From: Kiritimatiellia bacterium
GTDB taxonomy: Bacteria; Verrucomicrobiota; Kiritimatiellia; RFP12; UBA1067
Assembly (NCBI GenBank): GCA_017962315.1
Contig: JAGCVN010000142.1
Coordinates: forward strand, 1 to 41,989
Reading direction: 5' to 3'
Length of the DNA stretch: 41,989 nucleotides
Made by a program: the position numbers and the translations under genes. The notes under the pieces were generated by a model. That model was not told where the DNA came from. It ran no database searches and saw only the letters and a list, made by a program, of their open reading frames with translations. Positions 16,363 through 25,936 of this stretch are shown in pieces (position 1 is the stretch's first letter; each line of letters opens with the position of its first letter).

Positions 16363-19308
16363 ATGAGGGCAAAAAAACTGATGGCGGGGTGCGCGTTGAT
16401 GACCGGTGTCGCCTGTGCGTACCAGGTGGGCGACCGCGTAGGCGGCTTCGAGGTGACGGCCGTCACGCCAGTCCCCGAGGTGAAGGGCACGCTCGTGCGG
16501 ATGACCTACCCGAAAAACGGCACCGACCTCCTCTGGCTCGACCGCGACGACGACAACATGACGTTCTCGATCGCGTTCCGCACGATTCCCAAGGACGACA
16601 CGGGCGTCGCCCATATCCTCGAGCATTCCGTGCTGTGCGGATCGGAGAAGTACCCCGTAAAGGAGCCGTTCGTCGAACTGCTCAAAAGCTCCTTCGCGAC
16701 GTTCCTCAACGCCTGGACCGCCTCCGACTACACGGCGTACCCGGTCTGCTCGCGCAACCGCAAAGACTTCCTCAACCTGATCGACGTGTACATGGACGCC
16801 GTGCTCCATCCCCTCAGCGTGAAATCGCCCCTTCCGTTCCGCCAGGAGGGCTGGCACTACGAGGTGGACGACGAGGGGGCCTTTAGCCGAAACGGCGTCG
16901 TGTACAGCGAGATGAAGGGCGCGTTCACGAACCCCGAATATCTCCTTCACTACGAGCTGTACCGGATGCTCTTCCCTGACAACACCTACCGTTTCGTCTC
17001 GGGCGGCGACCCCGCGAGCATCCCCGACCTCACGTTCGAGAAGTACAAGGACTTCTACTTCCGCCATTATCATCCGTCCAACGCTCGCATTTTCCTCGAC
17101 GGCCGTGTGGACCTTCCCGCCGTGCTTGCGAAGCTCGACACATACCTTGCGCCCTACGGACATCAGGACGTGGACACCTCCGTGCCGCTCCAGAAACCCG
17201 TCTCGGTGTCGAAGACGATCGTCTACGAAATCGCGTCCGGAGTGAGTCCGGCAGACAAAACGCTCGTCGCCGACGCCTGGGTGTTCGCACCGTGGAAGGA
17301 CCGCGAGAAGGGGCTTGCGTTCGACGTGCTTTCCGATGCGCTCGCCGGCTCCAACGAGGCACCGCTCACGAAAGCGCTCCTCTCCCGTGGACTCTGCGAG
17401 GACGTGGCCCTCTGGTGCGGCGGCAACAAGCAGCGTACGGCCACGTTCTACGCAAAGAACGTGAAGGACGGCAAGGGCGACGACGTGCGCCGCGTGATGC
17501 GCGAGACGCTGGAAGACCTCGTCGCGAACGGCCTCGACCATGCCCGTATCGCGGCGATCCTCGACCGCCACGAGTTCCGCGAGCGCGAGAAGGACACGGG
17601 CGGCACCCCGCGCGGCCTCGCCTACTTCTCCGATGCGAACGCGGCATGGATGTACGGCGGCGATCCGTCCGAGGCGTTCCGCCATGCGCACCTCTACGCC
17701 TCGCTCCGCGCAAAGCTGGAGACGGGCTGGTTCGAGAAGTTCCTGCGCGAGGCCCTGCTCGACAACCCCCACCACGTGCAGCTCACGATGACACCCTCCG
17801 CCACGCTCGCCGCCGAGCGCGCCGCCGCCGAGAAGAAGGAGCTTGCGGCGCTCAAGGCCGGCTGGTCGAAGGAGAGGCTCGAAAGCGAACTTGCCCTCGC
17901 GCGCGAACTCGCCGCGTTCCAGAAGCGCGCCGATGCCCCGGCAGACCTCGCGAAGCTCCCGCGCCTCGCCGTTGCAGACGTGCCGTTGCGCGGGCCTGAG
18001 CGTGTCCAGAAACTGACGCAGGTAGCGTGCAGCGGGACGGTACCCGTGCTCTCCCCCCGCACCGGCGCGAACGGCATTACCTACGCGATGCTCTCCTTCC
18101 AGCTGCACGGCCTCACGCGCGAGGAGTTGTCCGACGTATATTTACTCTCCACGCTCTTCGGTCAGCTCGCCACGGAAAAGTACTCCGCGCTCGCGCTCCG
18201 CAGCGAGATCGACTCGCGCCTCGGCGGTTTCAGCGTATCGGCCGACGTCCAAGGGCGGTTCGATGGCGAGGCGACGGCCTACGTCGACGTGTCGGTGAGC
18301 GCACTGGAGGAAAAGAAGGACGAGATCATCCGCCTCGTGCCCGAAATCCTGCTCAGGACGAAATTCGACGACTTGAAAGCGATCGGCGACATCCTCCGCC
18401 AGCAGCGCCGCATGAAGGAGCGCGGCACGATGGGCATCGGCGCACGTAACTATGCCCGCCGTCGTGCGCAGGCGGCTCTCTCCGAACGCGGACTACGCGA
18501 GGAAATCCTCCTGGGGCTTGCACAGATCCGCCATCTCCAGAAGCTTGACGACGCCTACGCGAAAGACGGCGCGGCGATTTGCAAACGCCTCGACGCGCTC
18601 CGCAACCGTATCTTCACATCCTCACGCATCGCGCTCTGCTGCCTGGCAGACAACACGCCCGCCGACTGGGCGCGCGGCCTGCTTGCGACGTTCCCTGAAT
18701 CTTCGGCCCTGTGGAGCTTCGCGCCCTACGGCTTGCCGCCGAAGGTGGCGGAGGGCTTCCGTACACCGGGGAAGGTGGCGTTCGCCGCGAAGGCAGTGCG
18801 CCCCGGTCCGTACTCGGGTAGCTCTGTGGTGGCGGCGCGCATCCTCTCGCTCGACTACCTCTGGGACGAGATCCGCGTACGCGGCGGTGCTTACGGATCG
18901 AACTTCAACGTGCGGTCGGACGGCGACGGCGGCTACCTTTCGTGGAACGACCCCAAGCCCGGCCGCACGCTCGGCTGCTATGACAAGTCGGGCGACGCGC
19001 TGCGTGCGTTCGCGAAGGACGCCGCCTCGCTCGACCGCTACATCGTGAGCGCCGTCGCGTCCACGGAGCCTTACGAGACGCCGAGTGTGGAGGTGTCCAC
19101 CGCCGCGATACGCTACTTGCAGGGGCGCACACCCGAGGACGTGCAGCGACTCCGTGCGGAAATGCTCCGCACGACGAAGGATGACCTCTTGAAGTTCGCG
19201 GACGTGCTCGACGGCCTGACGAAGGACGCCTCCATCTGCGTGATCGGCGGCGGCGAGGCGTTCGACACCGTCACGAACCGGCTTCAGCACGTGGAGTCCG
19301 TGCAGTGA
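16363..19308 (+). CDS. Exported M16C metallopeptidase (presequence-protease-like)
   Basis: Zinc peptidase of the M16C subfamily (PreP/Cym1-like), 981 residues, which degrades unfolded peptides inside a closed chamber. The inverted zinc motif HxxEH is at His84, Glu87, His88 (HILEH, within GVAHILEHSVLCGS). Two M16 halves are present, joined by the M16C-associated helical hairpin region (about 445-530). Later landmarks are ALRSEIDSRLGGFSVS in the middle and RVRGGAYGSNFN in the C-terminal half. ATG 16363 is preferred: it follows GAGG (16351-16354) and gives a signal peptide (MRAKKLMAGCALMTGVACA), so the enzyme is exported. ATG 16342 would add seven acidic residues in front of the signal. Bacterial homologues are often cytosolic or exported; the natural substrate is unknown. 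Confidence 0.9.
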   Translation: MRAKKLMAGCALMTGVACAYQVGDRVGGFEVTAVTPVPEVKGTLVRMTYPKNGTDLLWLDRDDDNMTFSIAFRTIPKDDTGVAHILEHSVLCGSEKYPVKEPFVELLKSSFATFLNAWTASDYTAYPVCSRNRKDFLNLIDVYMDAVLHPLSVKSPLPFRQEGWHYEVDDEGAFSRNGVVYSEMKGAFTNPEYLLHYELYRMLFPDNTYRFVSGGDPASIPDLTFEKYKDFYFRHYHPSNARIFLDGRVDLPAVLAKLDTYLAPYGHQDVDTSVPLQKPVSVSKTIVYEIASGVSPADKTLVADAWVFAPWKDREKGLAFDVLSDALAGSNEAPLTKALLSRGLCEDVALWCGGNKQRTATFYAKNVKDGKGDDVRRVMRETLEDLVANGLDHARIAAILDRHEFREREKDTGGTPRGLAYFSDANAAWMYGGDPSEAFRHAHLYASLRAKLETGWFEKFLREALLDNPHHVQLTMTPSATLAAERAAAEKKELAALKAGWSKERLESELALARELAAFQKRADAPADLAKLPRLAVADVPLRGPERVQKLTQVACSGTVPVLSPRTGANGITYAMLSFQLHGLTREELSDVYLLSTLFGQLATEKYSALALRSEIDSRLGGFSVSADVQGRFDGEATAYVDVSVSALEEKKDEIIRLVPEILLRTKFDDLKAIGDILRQQRRMKERGTMGIGARNYARRRAQAALSERGLREEILLGLAQIRHLQKLDDAYAKDGAAICKRLDALRNRIFTSSRIALCCLADNTPADWARGLLATFPESSALWSFAPYGLPPKVAEGFRTPGKVAFAAKAVRPGPYSGSSVVAARILSLDYLWDEIRVRGGAYGSNFNVRSDGDGGYLSWNDPKPGRTLGCYDKSGDALRAFAKDAASLDRYIVSAVASTEPYETPSVEVSTAAIRYLQGRTPEDVQRLRAEMLRTTKDDLLKFADVLDGLTKDASICVIGGGEAFDTVTNRLQHVESVQ

Positions 19309-19366
19309 AGACTTTCTCAAGGAATTCATCAAGGTGATAACGAGGCAATCCAGAAAAAGGAATGAC

Positions 19367-20623
19367 ATGAAAAAAAAACCTCTCGTCTTCGCGGTAATTC
19401 TTCTTGTACTTGCCGTCCAAACGGCGTTTGACGTTTCGGCAGGCACACCGCAGCCCGATTCGTCGTTCGGGCGTCTTCTGCGTAAAACCTGCGCCGATCC
19501 GTGGCTTTTCCGCCATGAAGGCAGATTTTACCTTACGCAGACAGGCGGGAGCAGGGTGTTCGTGGAGGAAGCCGCGGCGTTGTCCGGACTATCCTCGGCG
19601 AACTGTACAAAGCATCTCGCATACGACGCGAAGGTTGATCCAATGCTGGGGTCGCTCGGCTACAAGGGCGTGAGCGGCGTGTGGAGTCCGGAGATACACC
19701 ATTTCTCCGATGACGACTTCCCCGGACACGGCGGGTGGTACATGTTCACCGCACTCCGGGATTCCGCGCCGGGAGATTCCCGCCATGTGAAGAGTATCGT
19801 GCTCAAGTCGCTTTCGGGAGAACCCGAAGGCCCCTACGGTAACCCCGTGTCGGGCAAGACGTTCTCGTCGCACCTGATTCTCGATCAGAACGGTGCCCCC
19901 TATCCGGGATGGCTCGTCGGGCAGACCACGCTTCGCATCCGCGCCGGGAAATGGAAGGGTGTCTATTCGCTTTTTGTCTCCGAGACGGGGCGCGGTTCGG
20001 CGGACTTCCATCAGGAGATTCGCATCGCCCGCCTCAAGATGCCGTGGCAGATGGCGTCCGATGCCGGAATCGTCACGGTGCCCACGCAACCGTGGGAAAG
20101 CATCGGCTCCGGTCTGATTACGAATCCCGTGAAACGGCTGAAGACGCCGTATCTTCCGCGTGTCGTGGAGGGCGCGACAGCGGTCTATGGCGATCGCGAC
20201 GACGTGTATCTCATCTATTCCGGTAGCGGCTTCTGGACCAACTACGGTCTTGGTCAACTCACCTGGACAGGCGGGGATCCGCTCCAGACATCCAGCTGGG
20301 TCAAGTACGCCGGCAATCCCGTATTTGGGGTCGCGGACGGAAAGGGGAGGCATTTGCCGGGGGTCGATAAGCAGGGGGCGGGACACGCCGCATTCTTCGT
20401 GGACGAAGCGGGGAAACGGCACATGGTCTATCACGCCTATCCGTACAATGCTTCCAGTTCCGGGAAGTTGGTTGACGGCGTGACGCTCGCGCCCCGTCAG
20501 AAGGCCAAGTTCCGTAACGCCTACGTCGCGCCGTACATCATCGACTACACGAAATCCAACGGCTTCTCCAAGGGCGTGTTCCGCGTTCCGCCGTCCGTAA
20601 CTCAGACTCCGCACGCTGAATAA
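19367..20623 (+). CDS. Exported GH43-like beta-propeller glycosidase
   Basis: Secreted protein of 418 residues with a signal peptide cleaved near residue 25 (VSA-GTP). The body looks like a five-bladed beta-propeller of the GH43/GH117 clan. TCADPWLFRHEGRFYLTQTG carries a candidate general base Asp, VWSPEIHHF the second acidic site (Glu where GH43 usually has Asp in WAPD), and VVEGATAVY a candidate general acid Glu. HLPGVDKQGAGHAAFF is a His-rich late blade. Substrate cannot be read from sequence; arabinan, xylan or galactan side chains are typical for the clan. ATG 19367 follows AAAAAGG at six bases. The Asp-to-Glu change at the pKa-modulator site should be checked before assigning activity. 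Confidence 0.75.
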   Translation: MKKKPLVFAVILLVLAVQTAFDVSAGTPQPDSSFGRLLRKTCADPWLFRHEGRFYLTQTGGSRVFVEEAAALSGLSSANCTKHLAYDAKVDPMLGSLGYKGVSGVWSPEIHHFSDDDFPGHGGWYMFTALRDSAPGDSRHVKSIVLKSLSGEPEGPYGNPVSGKTFSSHLILDQNGAPYPGWLVGQTTLRIRAGKWKGVYSLFVSETGRGSADFHQEIRIARLKMPWQMASDAGIVTVPTQPWESIGSGLITNPVKRLKTPYLPRVVEGATAVYGDRDDVYLIYSGSGFWTNYGLGQLTWTGGDPLQTSSWVKYAGNPVFGVADGKGRHLPGVDKQGAGHAAFFVDEAGKRHMVYHAYPYNASSSGKLVDGVTLAPRQKAKFRNAYVAPYIIDYTKSNGFSKGVFRVPPSVTQTPHAE

Positions 20624-20697
20624 TCCCTCTCCGACAAGGTCGTCATGCAACATTCGCCCCCTTGTGCGGGAAGACGAGGTTTTGTGTAATACATACC

Positions 20698-21497
20698 ATG
20701 CAGACGGTAAACATAGCTTCAAACGACTTCGGCGAGATCCGCCGAGAAGATTCCGTCTATATCGATAAGACGGCGTGGTTCCATCGTCTCGCCTCGAACG
20801 AAGGGCGGAAGATGTTCTTCCTCGCGCACCCGCGCCGCTTCGGCAAGTCGTTGACAATCTCCACCCTCGAAGCGATGTTCCAGGAGAGGCGCAGGCTGTT
20901 CGGGGGCCTCGCCATCATGAACACCGACTGGGACTGGAGAAAGAAGCACCCCGTCATCCACCTCGATATGGAGATGTGTGCGGCGGAGGACTACGACAGG
21001 TTTTCCGCGAACCTGCCGGAATGCGTGAAACACGGGCTTGCGGGCGCCTACGCCGCCATGCCCGGCTACACGGAGGGCGAACTCGACCGCTATTTCTCCG
21101 GGCACATGGAGGCGCACCGCAAGGTGATGGAGCGAGGCGAACTGGTCCGCGCTCTACGCGGGCGTAGTGCATGGCTCCACGGAAAGGAAGCCGCACGAGC
21201 TTCCCTGCGCACGCTGCCTGAAGTTCCTCTTGCAGGAACAGGGCTTCTGCGTGGATCAGGAGGTCTCACACGCGGGCGGGCGCACGGACATCGTGGAGGA
21301 CCACCCCTACGGCACGTACGCTTTCGAGTTGAAAGTAGGCAGACCGCCGAAGGTCGTGATGTCGCAGGCGCAGCGCAGAAAGAACGCCGCGCCGTACCGT
21401 ACCGCCGGCAAGCCGGTCTGGGTGGATGGGGATTTCGTTCAACGGCAGGTCCCGCCAGTTCAAGGGCGGCGGCGCCGAGACAGTGAAGTTCAACTGA
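20698..21497 (+). pseudogene. Degraded AAA-ATPase/PD-(D/E)XK nuclease-family gene
   Basis: Remnant of the AAA-ATPase-like plus PD-(D/E)XK family that is often multi-copy in gut bacteria; complete members are about 500-570 residues. Frame 1 from ATG 20698 gives the normal N-terminus, NIASNDFGEIRREDSVYIDKT and the ATP-binding HPRRFGKSLTIST, up to about 21130. The message then continues in a second frame from about 21128 with a C-terminal nuclease part, GGRTDIVEDHPYGTYAFELKV, containing the D...ExK catalytic residues. A third frame from about 21440 gives the end, NGRSRQFKGGG to TGA 21497. About 250 residues of the middle, including most of the ATPase, are missing. With one large deletion and two frameshifts, a working product is very unlikely. 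Confidence 0.85.
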
Positions 21498-21607
21498 CGA
21501 AGGAAAGGCCGACTTCCGCTACGCGACGCGGTCGCATCGACATGCCGACATCAAATCGGTATGCGTGGTGGATGAAGAGATGACGAGTTAACAGGGAGAA
21601 CCAGCGA

Positions 21608-24600
21608 ATGAAAACAAAGACAGTATTCACGGCAGTTGCGGCAGGCATGGTCATTCAGGCGATCGCCGGGAACCCGGGGGCGGAGCTGCAGAGGCGGATC
21701 GACGAGGCGGCGGCTGCGGGCGGCGGCCGCGTGGTGGTGAAGGCGGGAGTCCATCACACGGGGACGATCAGGCTGAAGAGCCATGTGGAACTGCATCTTG
21801 AGGAGGGCGCAGTCCTCCTTGCCAGCACCAACAGGGCGGACTACGCCGAGTTTCCAAGGGAGGTCTGCCCCGTCGCACCGGAGAACATGCGCGCGGTAGT
21901 GGTCGCGGCGTGGGACGCCGAGGATATCGCCATAACCGGGAAAGGCACGATAGACGGACAGGGACCGGCGTTCTACGACCGTAAACCGCCACGCGGGCAC
22001 TGGCCGAAACCGAAGTTCCGTCCGTTGATGGTCCAGTTCGTCCGCTGCAAAGGCATACGGTTCGAGGGCGTGACGTTCAAGGACAGCCCCATGTGGACGA
22101 TGTTCATCCGCCTGTGCGAAGACATCGCCATGGACGGTATCCGGATTGTCGCCAACCAACAGATGATCAACAACGACGGCATCGATTTCGATGGATGCCG
22201 TCGTGTTCGCGTCGGCAACTCCTTCTTCAAGACCGGCGACGACTGCCTCATCCTGCGGGCGATGCGTGCACGACCGGACGAACACATCGTCTGCGAGGAC
22301 ATCGTGGTCTCCAATTGCGTCTTGAACAGCACGTGCCAGACAATCCGAATGGGCGCACCCTCCGATGACACGATCCGCAACGCCCTCTTCAAAGACATCA
22401 AGGCATCCGGGCGGAACGGGATCTTCTTCGACTATCCCGTCCGCTATCTGCGGCCATACGATGAGGGCTACATGGACATCTCCGGCATCGTGTTCGACGG
22501 CTACGAGGGAAGCGTCTACGGAAGCGCGGTGCAGATTGTCGCCGAACCGGGCATCAAGATTCGGGGCGTCCGCGACGTAACCTTCAAAAACTTCAACGTC
22601 AAGAGCGCCTTCCCCCTGCGTTTTGTCGGGAACGCGGATTCCGTATTGAAGGACGTCAAGCTGGAGAATTTCAAGGCGGAGGTGAAGGACGGAGATCCGT
22701 TCGTCGCCGTCGCCACGGAACCGCTGGCGTTTCGCAACTGCACGTTCAACGGCAAAAAGGTGCCGGACCGGGACCTCGTCACACCGCGCGGGGAACGGAA
22801 GCCGCTCAAACGTTTGTACAGAAGTTCGTGGGAAAACCTTGACCAGTCCGTGCCGGCCAGTCCGAAAGCCACGGCGGTCTCTTCGGTCCCCGCGCTGAAA
22901 TACGCGCCCGTGCCGGGCGGTTTTGCCGCAAAGAACGGCAACGCCGAATTCAACCGTCCGCTCTACGGGTGGCATGGAGACGACCGGGAACTGAGTCCGT
23001 GCAAGTCCCTTCCGTGGGCGAGCGACAGACCGAAGGTCGCCCTGAAAGTATTCCGGGGGTACAGGATCGACAAGAAGGTACGCGGCGTGTTGCAGTTCGG
23101 CGACGGGACGGAAGATGTCGAGTACCGTTACGTATGGGGACGCGCCGAATACGACCTCAAGGGCAAGGGGACGGTGAAGATGGTGCGTAGCGCCTCCTCC
23201 GACGGACTTCTCGTGGAAACGACGGGCGGCCTGCCGCCGAAGTTCGACGGCGAATGGACGCTCGCCGCAAAGGGCGCAAGGGACGGCAGGACGTACTACG
23301 ACTTCGAGAGGAAGGGAGGGCCTTTCAACGGGAAAGATGCCGGAACTCCCAATGTTGCCGAGATGTTCGACGCGGCGACGAACCACTTCGAGCGCATTGC
23401 ACGGACGATCGAGATCAGGACACCCGATCCGATCCTCGATTCACTTCTTCCGTGCCAGCTACTCGTCGCGGACGCGATGTTCGAGGGGCGCCACATCACG
23501 CACGGCGCGACGAACTGGAAACAGGCTTTCGCAGGGTGGCGCGTCGCCTACATCTGCTATGCGACAGGCTGGGAAGACCGGTTCAAGGAGAACGCCCGCG
23601 AGCATTTCCGTTCCCAGCGCGCGGACGGGCGCATCCCCAACGAACCGAAGCGCGATTCCCAGTACAATATGTGCGAGGAGTTCGCCGTCTCCGTAATGCG
23701 TTACTGGAAGTGGACGCACGACGACGACTTCATGCGCGAGATCGCCTACGACGGTGTGAAACGGCATCTTGCGTGGATGGATCGTAACATGAAAGTGCCG
23801 GGCATGGAACTCTACGAGAACTGGCTCAACACGTGGAATACCGACGACAAATGGTGCAACGGCGGCGCGGGCACGATCGCCTCCGCCTACTACGCCTTCG
23901 ACTGCCGCGTGATGGCGGAAGTCGCACAAAGGCTCGGAAAGGCGGACGACGCGGCGTACTTTGCGGCCCGCGCAAAAGCCGTGGAGAACGCAATCGCGAA
24001 AAACCTGTGGCACGAGGGCGACGGCGTGTGGGGCGAGTATCGCGAACGGTTCGGACTCAAGCGCCTCATGCGCGCGCCCGACCTCTCGACCGTCTATGTC
24101 GCCATCGACAACCTTCCCTTCGACCTCGTGCGTAACCGCCGTGCTGTCGCATGGGTGGAGGACAACGTGCCGACGCACTTCGCCAAAGACGGCGCGACGC
24201 TGCTTTACTCCTCCAACCGTCTGCCGCTCTTCTGGACATCGTGCGGACGCTACCCGAACGAAACGATATTCTGGGCGCTCGCGTGCTACCAGGCGGGCGA
24301 GCCGGAACTCGGCTGGCGCAACCTGCACGACGCGGCGGTTGTCTCTGCGCGCGGCGCGGGTTGCGGACCCGGCGTGGGCACGTGCGACCTCAACTTCGAC
24401 TTCGCCTGTTATTCCAACATCGACTTCGCCGACAACACGGCCGGATTCCTTCGTACCGTGGCGGAGGGCGTGTTTGGCATTGTCGATGGCAGGGAGATTC
24501 GCCCGTCGTTTCCCGCGTCGTGGAACGAAGCGGAAATCAAATCCCCGTACCTCTCCTATCGCTGGACGCGCAAAGGCGGTGTGAAGGTGACGGGCGGCAG

Positions 24601-25435
24601 CCGCGCCGCGACGGTCAAGGTCGTCCCCGCGCCCGCACCGCAATTTGCTGGCGCGGCGATTCCCCCTCGCCATTCGCACTGGGGCCATCCAAAGGGTGAA
24701 GGCTCCGACCTCTCCATCCCGCAGGGCGCGAAGGCGGAGTTCGTCGATCTCTCGAAGTCGTTCAACCAGAACCTGCGGCTGTTGCACGCCGGGAAGTATT
24801 CACCGCGGATCGCCAACAAGCCATGGTCTAGAATCCCGCGCACCATCATGGCGAACGGACGTTCCTGGTGGGAACACCACGAGACTGCGGGGAACCGCCG
24901 TTGGCCCAAGGACTACGCCGTGCCGAAGTCTCTTGACCGTTGGCCTGCGGACGGTGCGCTCGCGACGGAGTACGGTCCCTCATTCCGTCTCGGGCCGAAG
25001 GAGGGGAATAACGCCGCGTTCGTCTCGTTCTACGAACAGTTCCCTGACGCCATCGACGTTCCGCTTTCCGGCCGGGCACGGAAGCTCTCGCTGCTCACGG
25101 CGGTCGTCACGAACCCCAACGTCGCGTGGATGGAGGCGGCGTGCGTGAAGGTACAATACGCCGACGGATCGGAAGAGACGCTTTCGCTTGTGCCGCCGGA
25201 CAATTGCGACGACTGGCTCAACTATTCGCAGGGACAGTGGAGCTACTACGACGCGAAACGCGACAACAGGCCTTACGCGGTGAAGGGGCGTCCCGTAATG
25301 CTCGGCGAAACCGCCCATGCAAACGCCCACGCCATCGCGCTTGACCCCGCGAAGGAACTGAAGTCGCTCCGCATCGAATGCCGCGGGACGGAGACATTCG
25401 CCGGATTGCTGTCCGCGACCCTTTATCGCAAATAA
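21608..25435 (+). CDS. Exported GH28-like plus (alpha/alpha)6-barrel fusion glycosidase
   Basis: Secreted multidomain protein of 1275 residues with a signal peptide (cleavage near residue 20). Residues about 25-400 are a right-handed beta-helix of the GH28 polygalacturonase type: NNDGIDFDG (about 188-196) and TGDDCLIL (about 209-216) supply the Asp residues. The usual GHG histidine motif is replaced by STCQTIRMG. Residues about 600-1010 look like an (alpha/alpha)6 six-hairpin glycosidase, with GATNWKQAFAGWR (about 630), YNMCEEFAVSVMRYWKW (about 685), YENWLNTW and RYPNETIFWAL (about 880). A C-terminal beta-domain follows (about 1070-1275). The helical half recalls GH78/DUF4450-type proteins, but the family is not certain. 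Pectin or rhamnogalacturonan is the likely substrate class. Start ATG 21608 follows AGGGAGAA. Confidence 0.82.
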   Translation: MKTKTVFTAVAAGMVIQAIAGNPGAELQRRIDEAAAAGGGRVVVKAGVHHTGTIRLKSHVELHLEEGAVLLASTNRADYAEFPREVCPVAPENMRAVVVAAWDAEDIAITGKGTIDGQGPAFYDRKPPRGHWPKPKFRPLMVQFVRCKGIRFEGVTFKDSPMWTMFIRLCEDIAMDGIRIVANQQMINNDGIDFDGCRRVRVGNSFFKTGDDCLILRAMRARPDEHIVCEDIVVSNCVLNSTCQTIRMGAPSDDTIRNALFKDIKASGRNGIFFDYPVRYLRPYDEGYMDISGIVFDGYEGSVYGSAVQIVAEPGIKIRGVRDVTFKNFNVKSAFPLRFVGNADSVLKDVKLENFKAEVKDGDPFVAVATEPLAFRNCTFNGKKVPDRDLVTPRGERKPLKRLYRSSWENLDQSVPASPKATAVSSVPALKYAPVPGGFAAKNGNAEFNRPLYGWHGDDRELSPCKSLPWASDRPKVALKVFRGYRIDKKVRGVLQFGDGTEDVEYRYVWGRAEYDLKGKGTVKMVRSASSDGLLVETTGGLPPKFDGEWTLAAKGARDGRTYYDFERKGGPFNGKDAGTPNVAEMFDAATNHFERIARTIEIRTPDPILDSLLPCQLLVADAMFEGRHITHGATNWKQAFAGWRVAYICYATGWEDRFKENAREHFRSQRADGRIPNEPKRDSQYNMCEEFAVSVMRYWKWTHDDDFMREIAYDGVKRHLAWMDRNMKVPGMELYENWLNTWNTDDKWCNGGAGTIASAYYAFDCRVMAEVAQRLGKADDAAYFAARAKAVENAIAKNLWHEGDGVWGEYRERFGLKRLMRAPDLSTVYVAIDNLPFDLVRNRRAVAWVEDNVPTHFAKDGATLLYSSNRLPLFWTSCGRYPNETIFWALACYQAGEPELGWRNLHDAAVVSARGAGCGPGVGTCDLNFDFACYSNIDFADNTAGFLRTVAEGVFGIVDGREIRPSFPASWNEAEIKSPYLSYRWTRKGGVKVTGGSRAATVKVVPAPAPQFAGAAIPPRHSHWGHPKGEGSDLSIPQGAKAEFVDLSKSFNQNLRLLHAGKYSPRIANKPWSRIPRTIMANGRSWWEHHETAGNRRWPKDYAVPKSLDRWPADGALATEYGPSFRLGPKEGNNAAFVSFYEQFPDAIDVPLSGRARKLSLLTAVVTNPNVAWMEAACVKVQYADGSEETLSLVPPDNCDDWLNYSQGQWSYYDAKRDNRPYAVKGRPVMLGETAHANAHAIALDPAKELKSLRIECRGTETFAGLLSATLYRK

Positions 25436-25936
25436 CCCAACGAAGGAATTCGGAGCTTCCAAGTTTTTTTGTTCTTCAGGCATACGCATGGGTGTTTTAT
25501 GCCGACTTTCGGACATTTCGTCGAAACATGGATTCTTCTTTACCGTCTTTCTGTTTGATTGAAACGCAGGGAAGAACCGATTTCAAGATGCGGGTATTCG
25601 GCGCAGGGAACGCAATGGGGGACAGGCTGCCGTCGGCGCTGTTTCAGGGAGGGGCAACATCCCCGTTGCCCTTTCTCTGCGCCTCTACGTTCAAAAAACG
25701 TACGAGGTTTCCCTCCCGTTGCCTTCCAGGGGAAACCGTCGTTTCACACCTCGGAAATACCCTTTACCGACGGCCCGTCCCACTCCGCTAGTGGACACGA
25801 CGGGGCGCGTCCTTCCCTTCTCGGTGCCTCCTAGGCCTCTAGGCGGGAATTCAAGTTTCATGTTTCTCCACAAAATTCTTGGAAAAGCCAAAAAAACATT
25901 GATTAAACGGGATAAAAAAGCGAAAATGGCATTTCC
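25436..25936. other. 501-bp intergenic region without a credible gene
   Basis: No reading frame here has a start site or recognisable domain. The left part (25436-25634) has a T7 run at 25464-25470 after the GH28 gene, an inverted pair TTGAAA (25559-25564)/TTTCAA (25581-25586), and two copies of CGCAGGGAA. The right part holds the hairpin series annotated separately. Upstream of the NERD gene are weak promoter candidates such as TTGATT (25899-25904) with GAAAAT (25922-25927). Confidence 0.8.
25635..25843. ncRNA. Candidate structured RNA or element remnant: six consecutive hairpins
   Basis: Base pairing read directly: (1) GGCGC 25635-25639 with GCGCC 25679-25683, enclosing a 12-pair inner stem 25647-25658/25665-25676 (three G-U); (2) TACGTT 25686-25691 with AACGTA 25697-25702, extended by CTC/GAG; (3) GGTTTCCC 25706-25713 with GGGAAACC 25730-25737; (4) CCGTCG 25736-25741 with CGACGG 25768-25773; (5) CCCGTC+CCACT 25774-25784 with AGTGG 25790-25794 and GACGGG 25799-25804; (6) CCTAG 25830-25834 with CTAGG 25839-25843. 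Stems 3 and 4 compete for two bases. I cannot name the family, and the strand is undetermined. Stem 1 on the plus strand could also act as the terminator of the GH28 gene. Confidence 0.45.

Noticed and set aside
25557..25565. GATTGAAAC, which resembles the end of many CRISPR repeats
   Set aside because: It occurs once; there is no repeat-spacer pattern and no cas gene.
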